DNA of 64,000 bases, from the NCBI GenBank assembly GCA_029582155.1, contig CM055905.1, forward strand, positions 6,946,062 through 7,010,061, given 5' to 3'. The stretch comes from Panopea generosa (taxonomy: Eukaryota; Mollusca; Bivalvia; Adapedonta; Hiatellidae). Shown here in pieces: positions 11,170-21,870 of the stretch. Position 1 is the first letter of the stretch. Each line of letters begins with the position of its first letter. Under the pieces are notes generated by a model. The model saw only the letters and a list, made by a program, of their open reading frames with translations, searched no databases and was not told the origin of the DNA. A program made the translations under genes and the position numbers.

Positions 11170-14100
11170 GTCAGTCTTTGTAAAATTTATAATAATACTA
11201 TTATTAAAGAATTAGCATGTAAGAAATGTTAATAAATTGATGACCATTGGTCAACTTATTACTATTTGAACTCAACAGAAAAATGTCATTCAAAGAAGAA
11301 ATTGAGGAGGCCATATTGAGTTCGTTTGTACACATGTGGTTTCCGCTTAGTAACGCGAGTTTCCTGCAAGCCATTTTGGTGAAACTTTGTACAGTTAAAT
11401 GAACGTTTGGTGGTTTCGAGATTAATAGGATCGAAGGGATTAGAGTGAAAATAGAAGAAATTCCAGTTCAATTTATCAAACTTATTATGAAGGCGGATCA
11501 ACTCCATACTTGCTTCATTTTTATTGGTATATGAAACTCTCATAATTGATCAGAAAAATCATCCTTCTGCAAGTAGATGACAATTTCTCTCAAAGAAATA
11601 TTTTGAGCGAATTGGACTCGAATCCACGACGTCAGTGTTTGGAAGCTGTGTGGCTTTAGTGCTATATTGTTGCGAGCTGGCTACTTCTCAGGTGGTTGAA
11701 GATCGAGGTAGTGATGTAACCAATTACTCACTGGTTAAAGTATAGACTAAGGCAGACTCCGCTTTAAATATCTCAATTAAATAAAGTAGGAAAGCAAAAG
11801 AGCAAACAAGATTATGCTCAATTTTCTATACTTTAATTGTCAATCATGTAAACATTTATGATCTACAAGTATGCGTAACATGAAGAATAATACTACAGAA
11901 TGTCAACTTAATCCACGTAAAACACACCTAAATAAATCAGTTTCCTAAGAATGCCAATAAGTCTGCTTTATTGCTCTTTATTTATTACACTATGCTTAGA
12001 TTTAATTTATAAAATATGTTAAAATATAAGCTTTAGAAATTTAAAATTATTTAATAATGACTAAGACTTACAAAGAAAGATACACGGAACTTCAGTTGTA
12101 TTTATAAAGAAAATGAGCGGAGTACTGAATTCAGTTTGCACTGACTATTTATACATAAACTGATCCCGCAAATAAAAGTGTTTGAAGCCTACAACATTAT
12201 AATAAATGACGGCGCGGACGTCGTCTAGAAAAAAATGTGGGAAATCAAGCATAAAAAACTGTGGGAACGTCTTTCAGCAAATGACGGGAAATCGCAATAA
12301 ACTCTACTTTTCCAAAAATGCCCAGTACCATCACCTTTAAACCAGGGATTAAACACTATTATTGTATTAAAGTATTACAATAAACTTTATGCATTAAAAG
12401 GATAAATATTAAACTACAATTTCATACCTTTGTATTAATTTTTTAATTTTCATAAAAAATAGAAATAATAAAAAAAAAAATAGATAGATAAAATTGTCTG
12501 ACCCTACCCACCAACTTTTTAAGAAAAAAAAATGGATGAGAATCTTGCATTTATATGATATTAATTCATGGCGTAATAAACGCTTTTACTGGACAAATTT
12601 ATGCATTAAAAGGATAAATATTAAACTACAATTTCATACCTTTGTATTAATTTTTTAATTTTCATAAAAAATAGAAATAATAAAAAAAAAAAATAGATAG
12701 ATAAAATTGTCTGACCCTACCCACCAACTTTTTAAGAAAAAAAAATGGATGAGAATCTTGCATTTATATGATATTAATTCATGGCGTAATAAACGCTTTT
12801 ACTGGACAAATTTTCACCTTAATTTTACTGTTTTGAATATTTAAATTAACTCCGATAACGTATCATCTAGACATCCATGTAAAATAAACGTATTTCTTTT
12901 TTTAAATTCATAGGGATATCACATAAAATAATGTTCGGCATCTTCCCTTGCGTACCCACACATCTCAAACGCTGAATCCAATTTAATGTAATATACGTAA
13001 ACGTTATAATTTAAGTGATGCTAGGGGCTTTGGTTGCTACATGCTTCATTACCCGTCATGATCATACTCGATCAGTCCAAGTCTGCTATTTTCTTTTTGT
13101 TGCTATAGGAACTTCGAGGGGATTATCAATCGTTATCTATTTATCATATATCTTTATTAAATGAAACAAATGTATTATCTTTTTAAAATAGTGTTATGTA
13201 AGTATTTAACGTACTATTAATGAAATTGAAGCCAAGTGTATAATGAATTGAGGTAGCAATTTCCACTTTTTTTTGCACTAGTGGAGCGAAATAGTTATGT
13301 TATGTGTACAAAATGTCCATGAAAAGCTCTTTTTTTGATCTGTCAGATTGTTCCTGTGAAGATGACTGTGGACTTAACGGTAGCTGCTGCTTTCCAGAGC
13401 TTGACAAATACAACACCATACAGCCGGCTCAACAGCAATGTGTGTTGCCCGCAACTTTTAATATATTTAAACTTATGTACTCGTACTACATGGTTGCTGA
13501 TAATCCATCAACGGGTTGTCAATCGGAAATCGTTAATTATACTGCACAAACAAAAGAATCAGAGGCATGTGGTGACCAAATAGTTGCACCGTGGGGAAAT
13601 CTGTTCCCGGTGTATTCCCCCAAAACGGGCCTATTGTATAAAAACGAACGATGTGCCATGTGTCATGGGGTAAGCGACTGGATTCGTTGGAACGCAATAC
13701 TCGAGTGTGAGCGTTTTGATTCAAGTGACAACGACCATACGTGGAGCATACCGGAACATATCGAAAATTTAGAATTTAACCATGATGTTTCATATTCACA
13801 TTGTTTAATTCGATTTCAATATCCAGGTGCAATAGCGGATATTAAAGGTGCACAATGCTTTGATAATGCTATAGACGTGTGCTCAGAACGCGTAGAGTTT
13901 GATTTTAAGTTTAATTTGAGTATAACTGAAGTTGATGTAGCTGAAGCTTGTACAGGTGGTCTTTTCTCGCCTTTTCCGTTTACGAGGGGTTGGTATAAAA
14001 ATGTGTTTTGTTTCATGTGTAATCAAAAATCAAAAATGACAGAAAAAAAGCTTAACAGATGCCGAGATGCTGAGGAAATAATGAAACGAGGAAACTCCCT

Positions 14101-16212
14101 TGACCATTTCGTTACGCTTCTCGACTACAGCTACATAGAATCTCTGCAAAAGATCAGACAAGACACAGATGATCGTCCACTGGCCTGTGAACAAGACGGA
14201 AAGTTTCTGGTTGGTATATTTTTTTGTATTACCAACGGCAGACTGAAGTTAGATTAATATTTTTCTGTTTTTATATTAAAACCACTGTGTAATTTTTCAG
14301 GCATTCAATTTGTTTTGCTTAACAATATAACATGGAGCTATCAATATCTATTTAGAATACTATCAGAGGAATTGTGATGTGTCATGGTATATATTTCTGT
14401 TGAACTCTCCAATGTTACACGTTTAAATAGCGAAAGACGAATGATTAATATCTAACTATTATTACGAGTTTAATTAAGATTAAAATTATGTTCCTTCAGT
14501 GCGTTTGTAAAAGAGATGACTTCAATGCAATAATTTTATTCTGTATACTCATGTGAAAAAATTGGTAAATGATTGAAAAGTGGCAATTAAGTGCAAAGTG
14601 TGTAACACGTTTTTGGGCGTGGTGGGAGGGAAACAAATAGAAATGTTCCCTGCATGTACTTTCTTACTACATTACCTCAATTTTAAATGTCAAAAGGGAC
14701 GGTGCTTTGTTCTAACATTCGAATGAGAATCACGCTTCAAAGCGCACCTTGCTCCCAATAATCATCACCTATCAGCTAGTGATAACTGTAAGTATCTACC
14801 TTTCTCGGTGAAGTTCAATACACTATAAAATTTTCATCAATATCACTTACGAGACGACACGTTTAAGCATTTATTCTTTATTTGTCTTAAAGTGTGTCAA
14901 AAAATTTAGATATTTTTAAAATATATATAAAGAATATAATTATCATTTATGACTAGGATACGACTTATTTAAATCCACTAAACCATGACAAAAAAAAATT
15001 TATTCGGGGATCAAAACAAATTAAATAAAAGTCACTATTATCTTTTGAAACGTCTTTTAATAACAATGCAATTTTAAGTTGGTATATTATTTGGGTCTAG
15101 CTTGGGTGCGACGACAAAATTATGAAATTTCTTTTCAAAATATTAATTTGACACGATTAAATGAATAACCTGATGGAAATAAAATCTCACTGGGTATATA
15201 CATGTATATGTGTGATGATATAATTGAGAAAAAAGTTTTTATTATACCAATATTTTAATTTTACACATCTTTTACATTGCACATGTTTGTCATTCGTGTT
15301 ATCTTTTTATTATAGAGCAGAAGTAACTGTCGGATGTTGTATTGCCCATCGGGCCAATTATATTTCCCGGACGGCAACTGCAGGTTTCCAAGCAAACACT
15401 GGTACGGCGAAACCATTTCAATATTGATAAAGCTGAATCCAGAAAATGTGATTAATCTTTCTGCATTTAAGGCCATTTACAGAGATAATATTGAAGATAA
15501 CAGGGAACATGTTTGGAAGTTGAACAAAAAATTAATTAATAACAATCTAAAATCAAAATTTCTAAAGAATTGGAGAATACACGCAATGTACCAAGAAAAT
15601 TATTCAACCAGTTTGGGAGAATCTCGTTTGAAGAAATTGTTTATAGGTTTGCTGTATAAGTTCTCAAATAAATCACCTGAAGAGATTACGAAACATGCAA
15701 AAACTGGACTTAAAGAAGTATGGACTCTCACACTAAATAAGTCAAGTTTCCAACTTATGTCGGAGATAGCTGAATATTCCACACTGACAGGTGACTTGCT
15801 GGAAGGTTACAGACCACTTTGGTCCCACCGTATGCATATTAATCACAAATCGCATATCCATATTTCTGCTCCGACACTGTGGGAAGTGTTCAATACTGAT
15901 CCCGATGCGACATACACTATCATCACAAAAATGTTTTTCTGTAAACAAATCCAGTTGAAATCGGGAGAGTTCGTCTTCGATGAGACAAAGACGTTGCTCT
16001 ACGTTAATGCCACGGATACATTTTTGTTCGAAAATGAATTCGTAATTGTAAGAGATGACAGCGGTATATATGTTCCACGAGTTTGCTTGCATGATTCCAC
16101 ATTTGAACAGATCGATTCATTCAACAATGCTACAGAAAATGATAGCGCGAGTGTATGGTATATTACTGTTATTGCACTGTGTCTGGTCGTCTGGCGATGT
16201 TTCAGTGTATAA
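10974..16212 (+). CDS. Three-exon gene for a cysteine-rich, SMB-like, adhesion/Methuselah GPCR-type ectodomain protein with one C-terminal hydrophobic segment
   Basis: Proposed model: join(10974..11169, 13347..14209, 15316..16212), 651 residues. Exon 1 gives a signal peptide and the start of a cysteine-rich module. The joined exons read TACCR-DCSCEDDCGLNGSCC, a somatomedin-B-like cysteine pattern. Residues around 150-175 hold TGLLYKNERCAMCHGV. Exon 3 opens with NCRMLYCPSGQLYFPDGNC. In my recollection these motifs recur in that order in extracellular parts of mollusc adhesion/Methuselah-like GPCRs, before the seven-helix domain. Here a single hydrophobic stretch (VWYITVIALCLVV) is followed by a stop at 16,210, inside a tandem repeat, and no seven-helix coding sequence is seen downstream. 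It may be a membrane-anchored or shed relative of the receptor, or a truncated gene. Ligand and function are unknown. Confidence 0.7.
11170..13346 (+). other. Intron 1 of the receptor-like gene
   Basis: GT at 11,170 and AG at 13,345-13,346 after a T-rich run. It holds the 212-bp tandem duplication at 12,386-12,816 and otherwise AT-rich sequence without exons that I can recognise. Confidence 0.65.
12386..12816. repeat. 212-bp tandem duplication in intron 1
   Basis: A block starting TTTATGCATTAAAAGGATAA at 12,386 recurs at 12,598 and runs to about 12,816 with almost no difference, including identical A-runs and a GATAGATA stretch. The similarity implies a recent duplication or an assembly duplication. 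Confidence 0.9.
13347..14209 (+). CDS. Exon 2 of the receptor-like gene (cysteine-rich ectodomain)
   Basis: The acceptor TTTTTTGATCTGTCAG precedes 13,347 and the phase matches exon 1. The exon encodes about 287 residues with many cysteines (CSCEDDC, SCCFPEL, CAMCHGV, CFMCNQK) and NxS/T sites, as expected for an extracellular domain. The likely donor is GTTGGT at 14,210, which keeps phase 0 into exon 3. It is a weak donor; GTATAT at 14,214 is an alternative but gives the wrong phase. The frame upstream of 13,347 to the apparent ATG at 13,304 is intron. Confidence 0.78.
14210..15315 (+). other. Intron 2 of the receptor-like gene
   Basis: AT-rich sequence between the weak donor at 14,210 and the acceptor TTTTTATTATAG ending at 15,315. 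I see no further exon or repeat in it. Confidence 0.6.
15316..16212 (+). CDS. Exon 3 of the receptor-like gene, ending in a hydrophobic segment
   Basis: It opens in frame as SRSNCRMLYCPSGQLYFPDG and encodes about 298 residues. The middle part (Lys/Asn-rich, with NYSTS and NKSPEE sequons) is followed by FFCKQIQLKSGEF and VPRVCLHDSTF, then the hydrophobic VWYITVIALCLVV and a stop. The last 50 bases are the first unit of the 55-bp repeat at 16,161-16,436. In the presumed family the corresponding helix would be TM1 of seven. Confidence 0.75.
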   Translation, partial: SRSNCRMLYCPSGQLYFPDGNCRFPSKHWYGETISILIKLNPENVINLSAFKAIYRDNIEDNREHVWKLNKKLINNNLKSKFLKNWRIHAMYQENYSTSLGESRLKKLFIGLLYKFSNKSPEEITKHAKTGLKEVWTLTLNKSSFQLMSEIAEYSTLTGDLLEGYRPLWSHRMHINHKSHIHISAPTLWEVFNTDPDATYTIITKMFFCKQIQLKSGEFVFDETKTLLYVNATDTFLFENEFVIVRDDSGIYVPRVCLHDSTFEQIDSFNNATENDSASVWYITVIALCLVVWRCFSV

Positions 16213-16436
16213 CGTATTTATTGTTATTACACTGTGTCTGGTCGTCTGGCGATGTTTCAGTGTATAACGTATTTATTGTTATTGTACTGTGTCAGGTCGT
16301 CTGGCGATGTTTCAGTTTATAACGTTTTTATTGTTACTACATTGTGTCTGGCCGTTTGGCGGCAATTCAGTGTATAACGTATTTATTGTTATTACACTGT
16401 GTCTGGTCGTCTGGCGATGTTTCAGTGTATAACGTA
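16161..16436 (+). repeat. 55-bp tandem repeat, five units, overlapping the 3' end of the receptor-like CDS
   Basis: CTGTGTCTGGTCGTCTGGCG starts units at 16,177, 16,232, 16,287, 16,342 and 16,397, a constant 55-bp spacing. The fourth unit is the most diverged. The first unit encodes the end of the hydrophobic segment and the stop codon of the gene. Since 55 is not a multiple of three, later units cannot extend the frame. Confidence 0.95.
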
Positions 16437-16854
16437 GCAATTTTGCTGAGATAACGATACCGGAAAAAATCTTTTCACTGATAAATTCTTTCCCAAACAA
16501 TTACATAAATTACATAAAGAAATAACTATTGGTTGCCTTGCGTATGAGCATGTGTGATTGTGCTTTACAGCTGGTATCTGTCGTTTTGTAAGTGAAATAT
16601 GTACAAGATATAATACAGGGACTGAAAAGATAGTTTTACAGAATACAGATATTTTATCTGACTTTAGCGTACATTACAGCTAATCATCAACATATCAAAA
16701 CAAATAAACAAATGCGCTGAAAACATATATTACAGAGTAAACGTACGTAAATACACATATATTTATATACTATACATACATTGTATGGTTAGACTGAGAG
16801 TGTAAACAAGACTTTAATGGATTTTAATCAAATGTAGAAGGAACTTAAGACATA
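16437..16854. other. Spacer between receptor-like gene and LINE relic
   Basis: AT-rich, with the dispersed repeat at 16,550-16,622 (plus orientation, inverted partner at 7107-7185). This is where a 3' UTR of the receptor-like gene could lie, but no poly(A) signal stands out. Confidence 0.45.
16550..16622 (+). repeat. Dispersed repeat, partner of 7107-7185
   Basis: Contains CAGCTGGTATC and ATATGTACAAGATATAAT in the order seen on the minus strand at 7107-7185. It directly neighbours the LINE relic, but I cannot tie it to that element. Confidence 0.55.
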
Positions 16855-17765
16855 TAATATATATAAGACATTTTTAAGCCGAGATAACTGAAACAGTTTA
16901 CAATTTCCATCACCTGACCCGCGTTTGTCCGCAATACATTTCGTGCAAGTTGTCCACTTTTCCTGAATATGACAACTTTAGTTTTTTTCAATGTTAACGT
17001 TTAAATTCCAATCTTCGCAATAGTGTTCTAGTTTATTTAACGAAGACTTGAGTCCCTCTGCACTTTCAGATAGCAAAAAATGCATTGTCTGCAAAACACA
17101 GCAGGTAAATTTGTAGCTGATCAAGCGTTATGCCCTCCAACGTGTTTCCTTGAAGTTTATTTTCCAAATCGTTCAAGAAGAATGGAAATAAAATTGGATT
17201 ACTTATCTCCCCTTGGAATGACCCAATCTTGCTCTCGAAGAAGTCTGACAATGTATTTCTGATTCTGACGCACGGTTTCACCGTACTGTACATCGACCAC
17301 AATACTTTTAATAGCTTTATAGAATAGTCTATTTCTGTATATCGAATCATACGCCTTGCGAAAATCGATGTACACTGTATATATTTTTTTACCATCTTGA
17401 AAATATTTTTCAATTAGTGAGTGTTATATGAATATAGCAACTGTGGTACTGTGTTTAGCTTTGAAACCAAACTGTGCATCTGATATTTTACTGTTCTCAT
17501 CGGCCCATCGCTAAAGTCGTTCGTTTACCACATTTGTAAACAATTTGGCTAAGCATCTTATTAATGTAATTCCCCTATAGTTGTTTGGGTCGTCGCGTGC
17601 TCCTTCAGACCACGCTTCTGGAAAATATTTCTTTGTCGAGTAAACGGTTAAAAAGATGTGTTACTGGGTATATAACTATGTCCATTGTTTCAATTAGATA
17701 TTCATTGATAATTGAATCTATTGCACCTGTCTTATTTTTCTTTAGATTTTTTTGTTTTTGCTATT
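16855..17765 (-). pseudogene. Reverse transcriptase domain remnant of the LINE
   Basis: Read across frames on the minus strand: NYRGITL (17,590 region), LSKLF-like and AQFGFKA (about 17,470), then SFQGEISNPILFPFFLNDLE and GITLDQLQIYLLCFADN (17,413-17,066), then a stretch like LEHYCEDWNLNVN (about 17,030-17,000) and FSYLGLK at about 16,870. These are the palm and thumb blocks of a LINE RT. The catalytic second aspartate of the FADD box is Asn. The element seems truncated after about 16,855. Confidence 0.85.
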
Positions 17766-18394
17766 TTTAGTATTTCCTCTGGCGCAGTTGGTCTATCGAG
17801 TTCCTCAAACGTAGGGGTTGTCTCCCCTTGTGCGTCAAAATCATTTAGAAATGATTCCACATTAATAATGTTTTATCTCACTGATTTCACTCATAAGATG
17901 CTTAAAATGTGCAGATAAGTCATTTATTGATATATTTCTATTATTATCTTTTTAGCACTTTTAATTGGTTTCTAGAATTCTCTTGGCCTTTTGTGTCTCA
18001 TATTGTTCATGTCCCGACATCTCTTAATATTATATTGTTAATTATATTTATACATATATTTTTGTATGTTCTTTTATGCGATAAGAATAGCGTTCTATTT
18101 TCATTAGTTTTCTGGCAGTTTTATCTCTGTAGAGCCTCGATGTAAGCAGCTTTCTTACACTTACAGTCTTCGTTAAACCATTCCTTCAGATCACTATGTC
18201 TTGTATTATTAAAATAACACTGGTTTATCTTCCGTGATTTTTTTTTAAAAAAACAATTGGCGTTGGAAGTTATTTTTTCCAAAAGCGACTTAACCATTTC
18301 GTTTGTTTGTAGTACTTCTTGATACAGTTTATCTTTAAACTGTTGTTTATGCGTCTCGTCCTAACGGTAAGTAACTCTTGTTTGCTCTTGTTCT
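17766..18394 (-). pseudogene. Degraded spacer of the LINE ORF2 between endonuclease and RT
   Basis: This is the expected position of the linker between the endonuclease and RT domains. No continuous frame remains. Plus-strand frames here (for example 17,909-18,145) are composition artefacts. Confidence 0.5.
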
Positions 18395-18725
18395 TTATCG
18401 CACCCTTTTGTATTTATCATTAAACTCACTATTAGAAAATTCGTTAAGATCATGGACTATGAAATCCTTTAATATTTTCAAATTGGAATGGACAGTCAAT
18501 ATATAATCTACTACACTTTGTCCATTGTGAGTTACGCATGTGAAATTACCTATTTGTGACCCTAATCGGCCATTTAGTATACACATATTTACCGCTTTAC
18601 ATAGGTCAATTAAATAGTCACCAACACGATTACAGGTACGGTCCAGTGAATTACGCTTGGGAGGTTTATCGTTCATTACATCACTCAGATCATTGTCCGT
18701 TATCAATTCATGGTAAACAAATCAG
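18395..18725 (-). pseudogene. C-terminal half of the LINE apurinic-type endonuclease
   Basis: The minus strand encodes KRNSLDRTCNRVGDYLIDLC, NMCILNGRLG, NFTCVTHNGQSVVDYIL. This is the usual order R-S-D, N-G-R, S-x-x-D-Y at the end of a LINE endonuclease. It continues the piece that stops at 19,859. Confidence 0.85.
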
Positions 18726-18729
18726 ACAG

Positions 18730-19858
18730 AAATACATTTTATTTGACATATACATAGTCATGCAACAATGAATTTACAAATAGTATGTCACATATTCAAC
18801 ACACTCTCTCTAAAACACGCACACACACTCTCACGCACACACACATGTAAACACTCACGCACACGTATATACGCTCGCGCACAAAAACTCGCACACATAT
18901 GTAATATTATAATTTAATTTGAAGCAGTACAAATGGTAGAAAAAAACGGAGTATGAATCAGAAAATAAGATATGGAATAATTAAACAAGTTTACAAGTGG
19001 ATTACGAAATTCCTAAAGTGTGAAATAGATTGTCTCGTCTGACAGTGGCTAATCTGATATAAAAACACAAACTGTTCAACTCTTTCTTATTTTTCGTATT
19101 TAATAATTGTAAAAAATTAATCATATTAGGACGAACATAGAAGTATCTCCTTATGTATTTTGTTCTTAGATCTGCAAAACATTTGCATTTGAGCATAAAA
19201 TGTAGTTCATCCTCAATGTCATTATGGACTATTCGGGGACATATCTGACACAATCGTTCATTTCGTGGCACTCTCGTCCTAAATCGAGCTGTATATATGC
19301 GTCAATTGTTTGCAGATATACACATTCGCGTAATGAGTTTTCTACGCTTTGAATAAACAATGATTGATAAATATGCCTCATATTCAAAAGTCGTTTTTAA
19401 GTGAACATAATATATATTAAGCACTCTGTTACTGTTAAAATCTGCATACCATTCTTGACGGAAAGTATCTATAGCACGCTGTCTAAAGTTATTTATGAAG
19501 GAAGGTACATTTACATCATCAGGATTATACCATATATTGGAGAAACCATATGTATCTAGTAGATGTTTTACTTTAAAAAGGCCATGATCCACCACGGACG
19601 TTGTTGTTGATTAAGACGTAGTTATATGTTTGTAATTATCAAATTATTGGAACGGATAGCTTTAAACCAATATTTTAATATTTATACATATCTGTTTATG
19701 TAAAGTGGCACCCTACCAAGTTCACCATATATTGAAACATTGGAAGCATTTGGTCCAACACCAAGAATAATTTTACAGAACTTGAGGTGAACTCTTTCTA
19801 TTTCCTTCGACTTATAGAACCCCCAAATTGGACAAGCATAGTTTAAAATCGATCCGAC
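18730..19858 (-). mobile_element. C-terminal part and 3' UTR of a second LINE, inserted in the first
   Basis: From 19,858 down, the minus strand reads VGSILNYACPIWGFYKSKEI and VHLKFCKIILGVGPNASNVS, YGELGRVPLY, then DTYGFSNIWYNP and FRQEWYADFN (19,595-19,302), and finally RLCQICPRIVHNDIEDELHF (19,271-19,002) with a CCHC-like pattern. This is the tail that follows an RT domain in LINEs, so it is out of place in the middle of an endonuclease. It must be a 5'-truncated insertion. Its 3' UTR runs to about 18,730 and includes a CA-rich microsatellite. Confidence 0.8.
18780..18905. repeat. CA/CG-rich microsatellite-like tract
   Basis: Runs of ACAC broken by CTCT, ACGC and ATAT, on the plus strand. 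It lies at the 3' end of the inserted LINE; many LINEs end in simple repeats. Confidence 0.7.
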
Positions 19859-20330
19859 AAATGACCTGTTCTTGCATTTAAGTCTCCCATCAATATCATG
19901 TATCCCCGCTCTGAAAAGTCCTTAATATCATCGTCTAGTTTTTTTTTAAATGTTAACATCATAAATGTCATGTATATTTGATTGTTCCTGTGCGATATAC
20001 GTGCACGCCATATACCAATTACGTTCAGTATGAAAGAACTTTTAACCATTTAACTTTAACCATACCAAACAGTCTATATTGTTCTGTATTAACTTCATAC
20101 CTTTCCATATATCATTTTTTTCATATATTATAATTCCGCCAGATCGTCGAGCTCGTTAATTACGGAATTTTCTATATGCATGTATCCTTTGAGGTCAATT
20201 ATCGATTTTTTGCTTGTCCATCTTTCGCTAAAAGCAATTATATCATATTTTGAGATTGAGTTAATAGGTCGTTACATTTCTTTTCTTAACTGAGGCCCTC
20301 TACATTCCACGATAAAATTTTGAGTTTACT
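19859..20330 (-). pseudogene. N-terminal half of the LINE endonuclease
   Basis: Frames on the minus strand give KILSWNVEGLS, YDIIAFSERWTSKKS and DLKGYMHIE (about 20,320-20,160), then DDDIKDFSERGYMILMGDLN ending ARTG at 19,860. These are the N, E and D motifs of an AP-type LINE endonuclease. Several frameshifts are present. The break right after GDLNARTG is the insertion point of the second LINE. Confidence 0.82.
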
Positions 20331-20384
20331 CCCTCGTCTCACCTACGCAGTATTCATTTGGGCTGTGTGTTGAAACGCCTCCCC

Positions 20385-20885
20385 GTCGATATACAATTTG
20401 TCTAACTTTATGTACGCTCTTTTCTCGGCTTGTTTAGTTTTATTAAGTTCCGTACAAGTAACCTTCTTTTCTGTGTCACTTCCATTGAATATTGTTATCT
20501 TATTTAATATGATGTGCCTTTCAATTTGGGTGACAGTTTCCGCACTTTTTCACGATCTGATAATTGAGCGAATTTAACACAAATTGGTTGAGTTTTATTT
20601 ACATTAAATCTCCAAAATCTTTCGATATTTTCTATTTGCAGCTCTGCTCCCTCTGTATCGAACTCCATTTTCCCCAGAATAATTTCTTTAACTTTCTCTT
20701 TACATTGCTGTTTCGTTTCATTTACTTCTTCTGGGACTTTGAAAAACATCAAATTGTTTTGTAGTTCACAACATTTCCCTTCCCTTCAAAGCAGACGATT
20801 ACTCAGATATTTGTACTTTCCTCTTCAGCTCTCCTATTTCGGCGTGTACCGTTAGACTGTTTACCGTGTATCATACATTAAAAAG
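20385..20885 (-). pseudogene. LINE ORF1 remnant (coiled coil and RRM-like nucleic-acid chaperone)
   Basis: The minus strand reads HAEIGELKRKVQ (coiled-coil end), then LMFFKVPEEVNETKQQCKEK and RFNVNKTQPICVKFAQLSDR, then LKGTSY and, after a frame change, KTKQAEKRAYIKLDKLYIDG. This is the order of the RRM and C-terminal domain in L1-type ORF1p. A stop splits the coiled coil from the rest. Confidence 0.75.
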
Positions 20886-21059
20886 TAAAAAAAAAGGCAA
20901 AACAGTAATTACATTGAAATGACTGCTGTATTTTACTTTAAAGCTTTTTTTAACTCCTTCACAAGTCTCGTCAAGTGGTAATAGCTCGATAGTTGATTTT
21001 TAACTACTAACAACCGCTAAAACAACTTTGCAGTCATCTTTTTAATTTGTTGTGAGTAC

Positions 21060-21297
21060 TAGCCCCAGTTTCACTAAACTTGAGATTTTCCTCAACTCGA
21101 TATTTCATGTGCTATGACTTCATTTAATTAAATATGTTCAATGTTATCCTTCACCAATAAGTACAGATGTGTAATAACTTTAATTGTGTGAGGTCACATA
21201 AAGAGCAATGAGTTTTAAGTAATTATTTAACAAAACTGAGATTTTTTCAGTTGAGTAAAATCTCAGTTTAAGAAGTTTTAATGAAACCGGCCCTTGG
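21060..21297. mobile_element. Short terminal-inverted-repeat element (MITE), about 235 bp
   Basis: The left end has GCCCCAGTTTCACTAAACTT and TGAGATTTTCCTCAACT. The right end on the opposite strand reads GGGCCGGTTTCATTAAAACT, then TGAGATTTTACTCAACT. Similarity covers about 40-50 bp per end. No coding capacity. Confidence 0.7.
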
Positions 21298-21390
21298 TAG
21301 TAATGGCTAACTGACCTTCAACTGGTTTCTTCTACATATTTCGTTTTATTACATTAAACTTAATCAGGATAGGCAACCCAAATTACCAAT
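21298..21390. other. Short spacer
   Basis: Unremarkable AT-rich DNA between the MITE and the 30-bp array. Confidence 0.5.
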
Positions 21391-21870
21391 ATGACCTTCT
21401 GTAAGCAATTCCTGATTCCATCGTCCTTCTGTAAGCCATTCCTTATTTCATCATCCTTCTGTAAGCAATTCCTTATTTCATCGTCCTTCTGTAAGCCATT
21501 CCTTATTTCATCGTCCTTCTGTAAGTCATTCCTTATTTCACCATCCTTCTGTAAGCAATTCCTTATTTCATCATCATTCTATAAGCTATTCCTTATTTCA
21601 TCGTCCTTCTGTAAGTCATTCCTTATTTCATCATCCTTCTGTAAGCCATTCCTTTTTTTTTATCGTCCTTCTGTAAGCAATTCCTTATTTCATCGTCATT
21701 CTGTAAGCCATTCCTTATTTCATCGTCTTTCTGTAAGCCATTCCTTATTTCACCATCCTTCTGTAAGCAATTCCTTATTTCATCATCATTCTATAAGCTA
21801 TTCCTTATTTCATCGTCCTTCTGTAAGCCATTCCTTATTTCACCATCCTTCTGTAAGCAATTCTTTCATC
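21391..21870. repeat. 30-bp minisatellite, about 16 units
   Basis: The unit is CCTTCTGTAAGCAATTCCTT followed by ATTTCATCGT, with C/A, C/T and G/A/C changes at a few sites and one insertion near 21,650. Because 30 is a multiple of three, the plus strand stays open as a ten-residue repeat (FCKPFLISSS) for 169 codons and shifts frame at the insertion. I treat it as non-coding. Confidence 0.95.

Larger units (their letters stand above)
16855..20885 (-). mobile_element. Decayed non-LTR retrotransposon (ORF1, endonuclease, reverse transcriptase), interrupted by a second LINE
   Basis: On the minus strand, pieces occur in the canonical order: ORF1 coiled coil and RRM-like region (20,885-20,385), endonuclease start (20,330-19,859), an inserted block (19,858-about 18,730), endonuclease end (18,725-18,395), and reverse transcriptase (17,765-16,855). 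Frameshifts and stops are scattered throughout, and the RT motif is FADN instead of FADD, so it is dead. The ORF1 type and APE-like endonuclease fit an L1/CR1-like LINE, but I cannot name the clade. Confidence 0.85.

Noticed and set aside
16855..17413. Possibly active reverse transcriptase
   Set aside because: FADN replaces FADD and the frame is broken on both sides.
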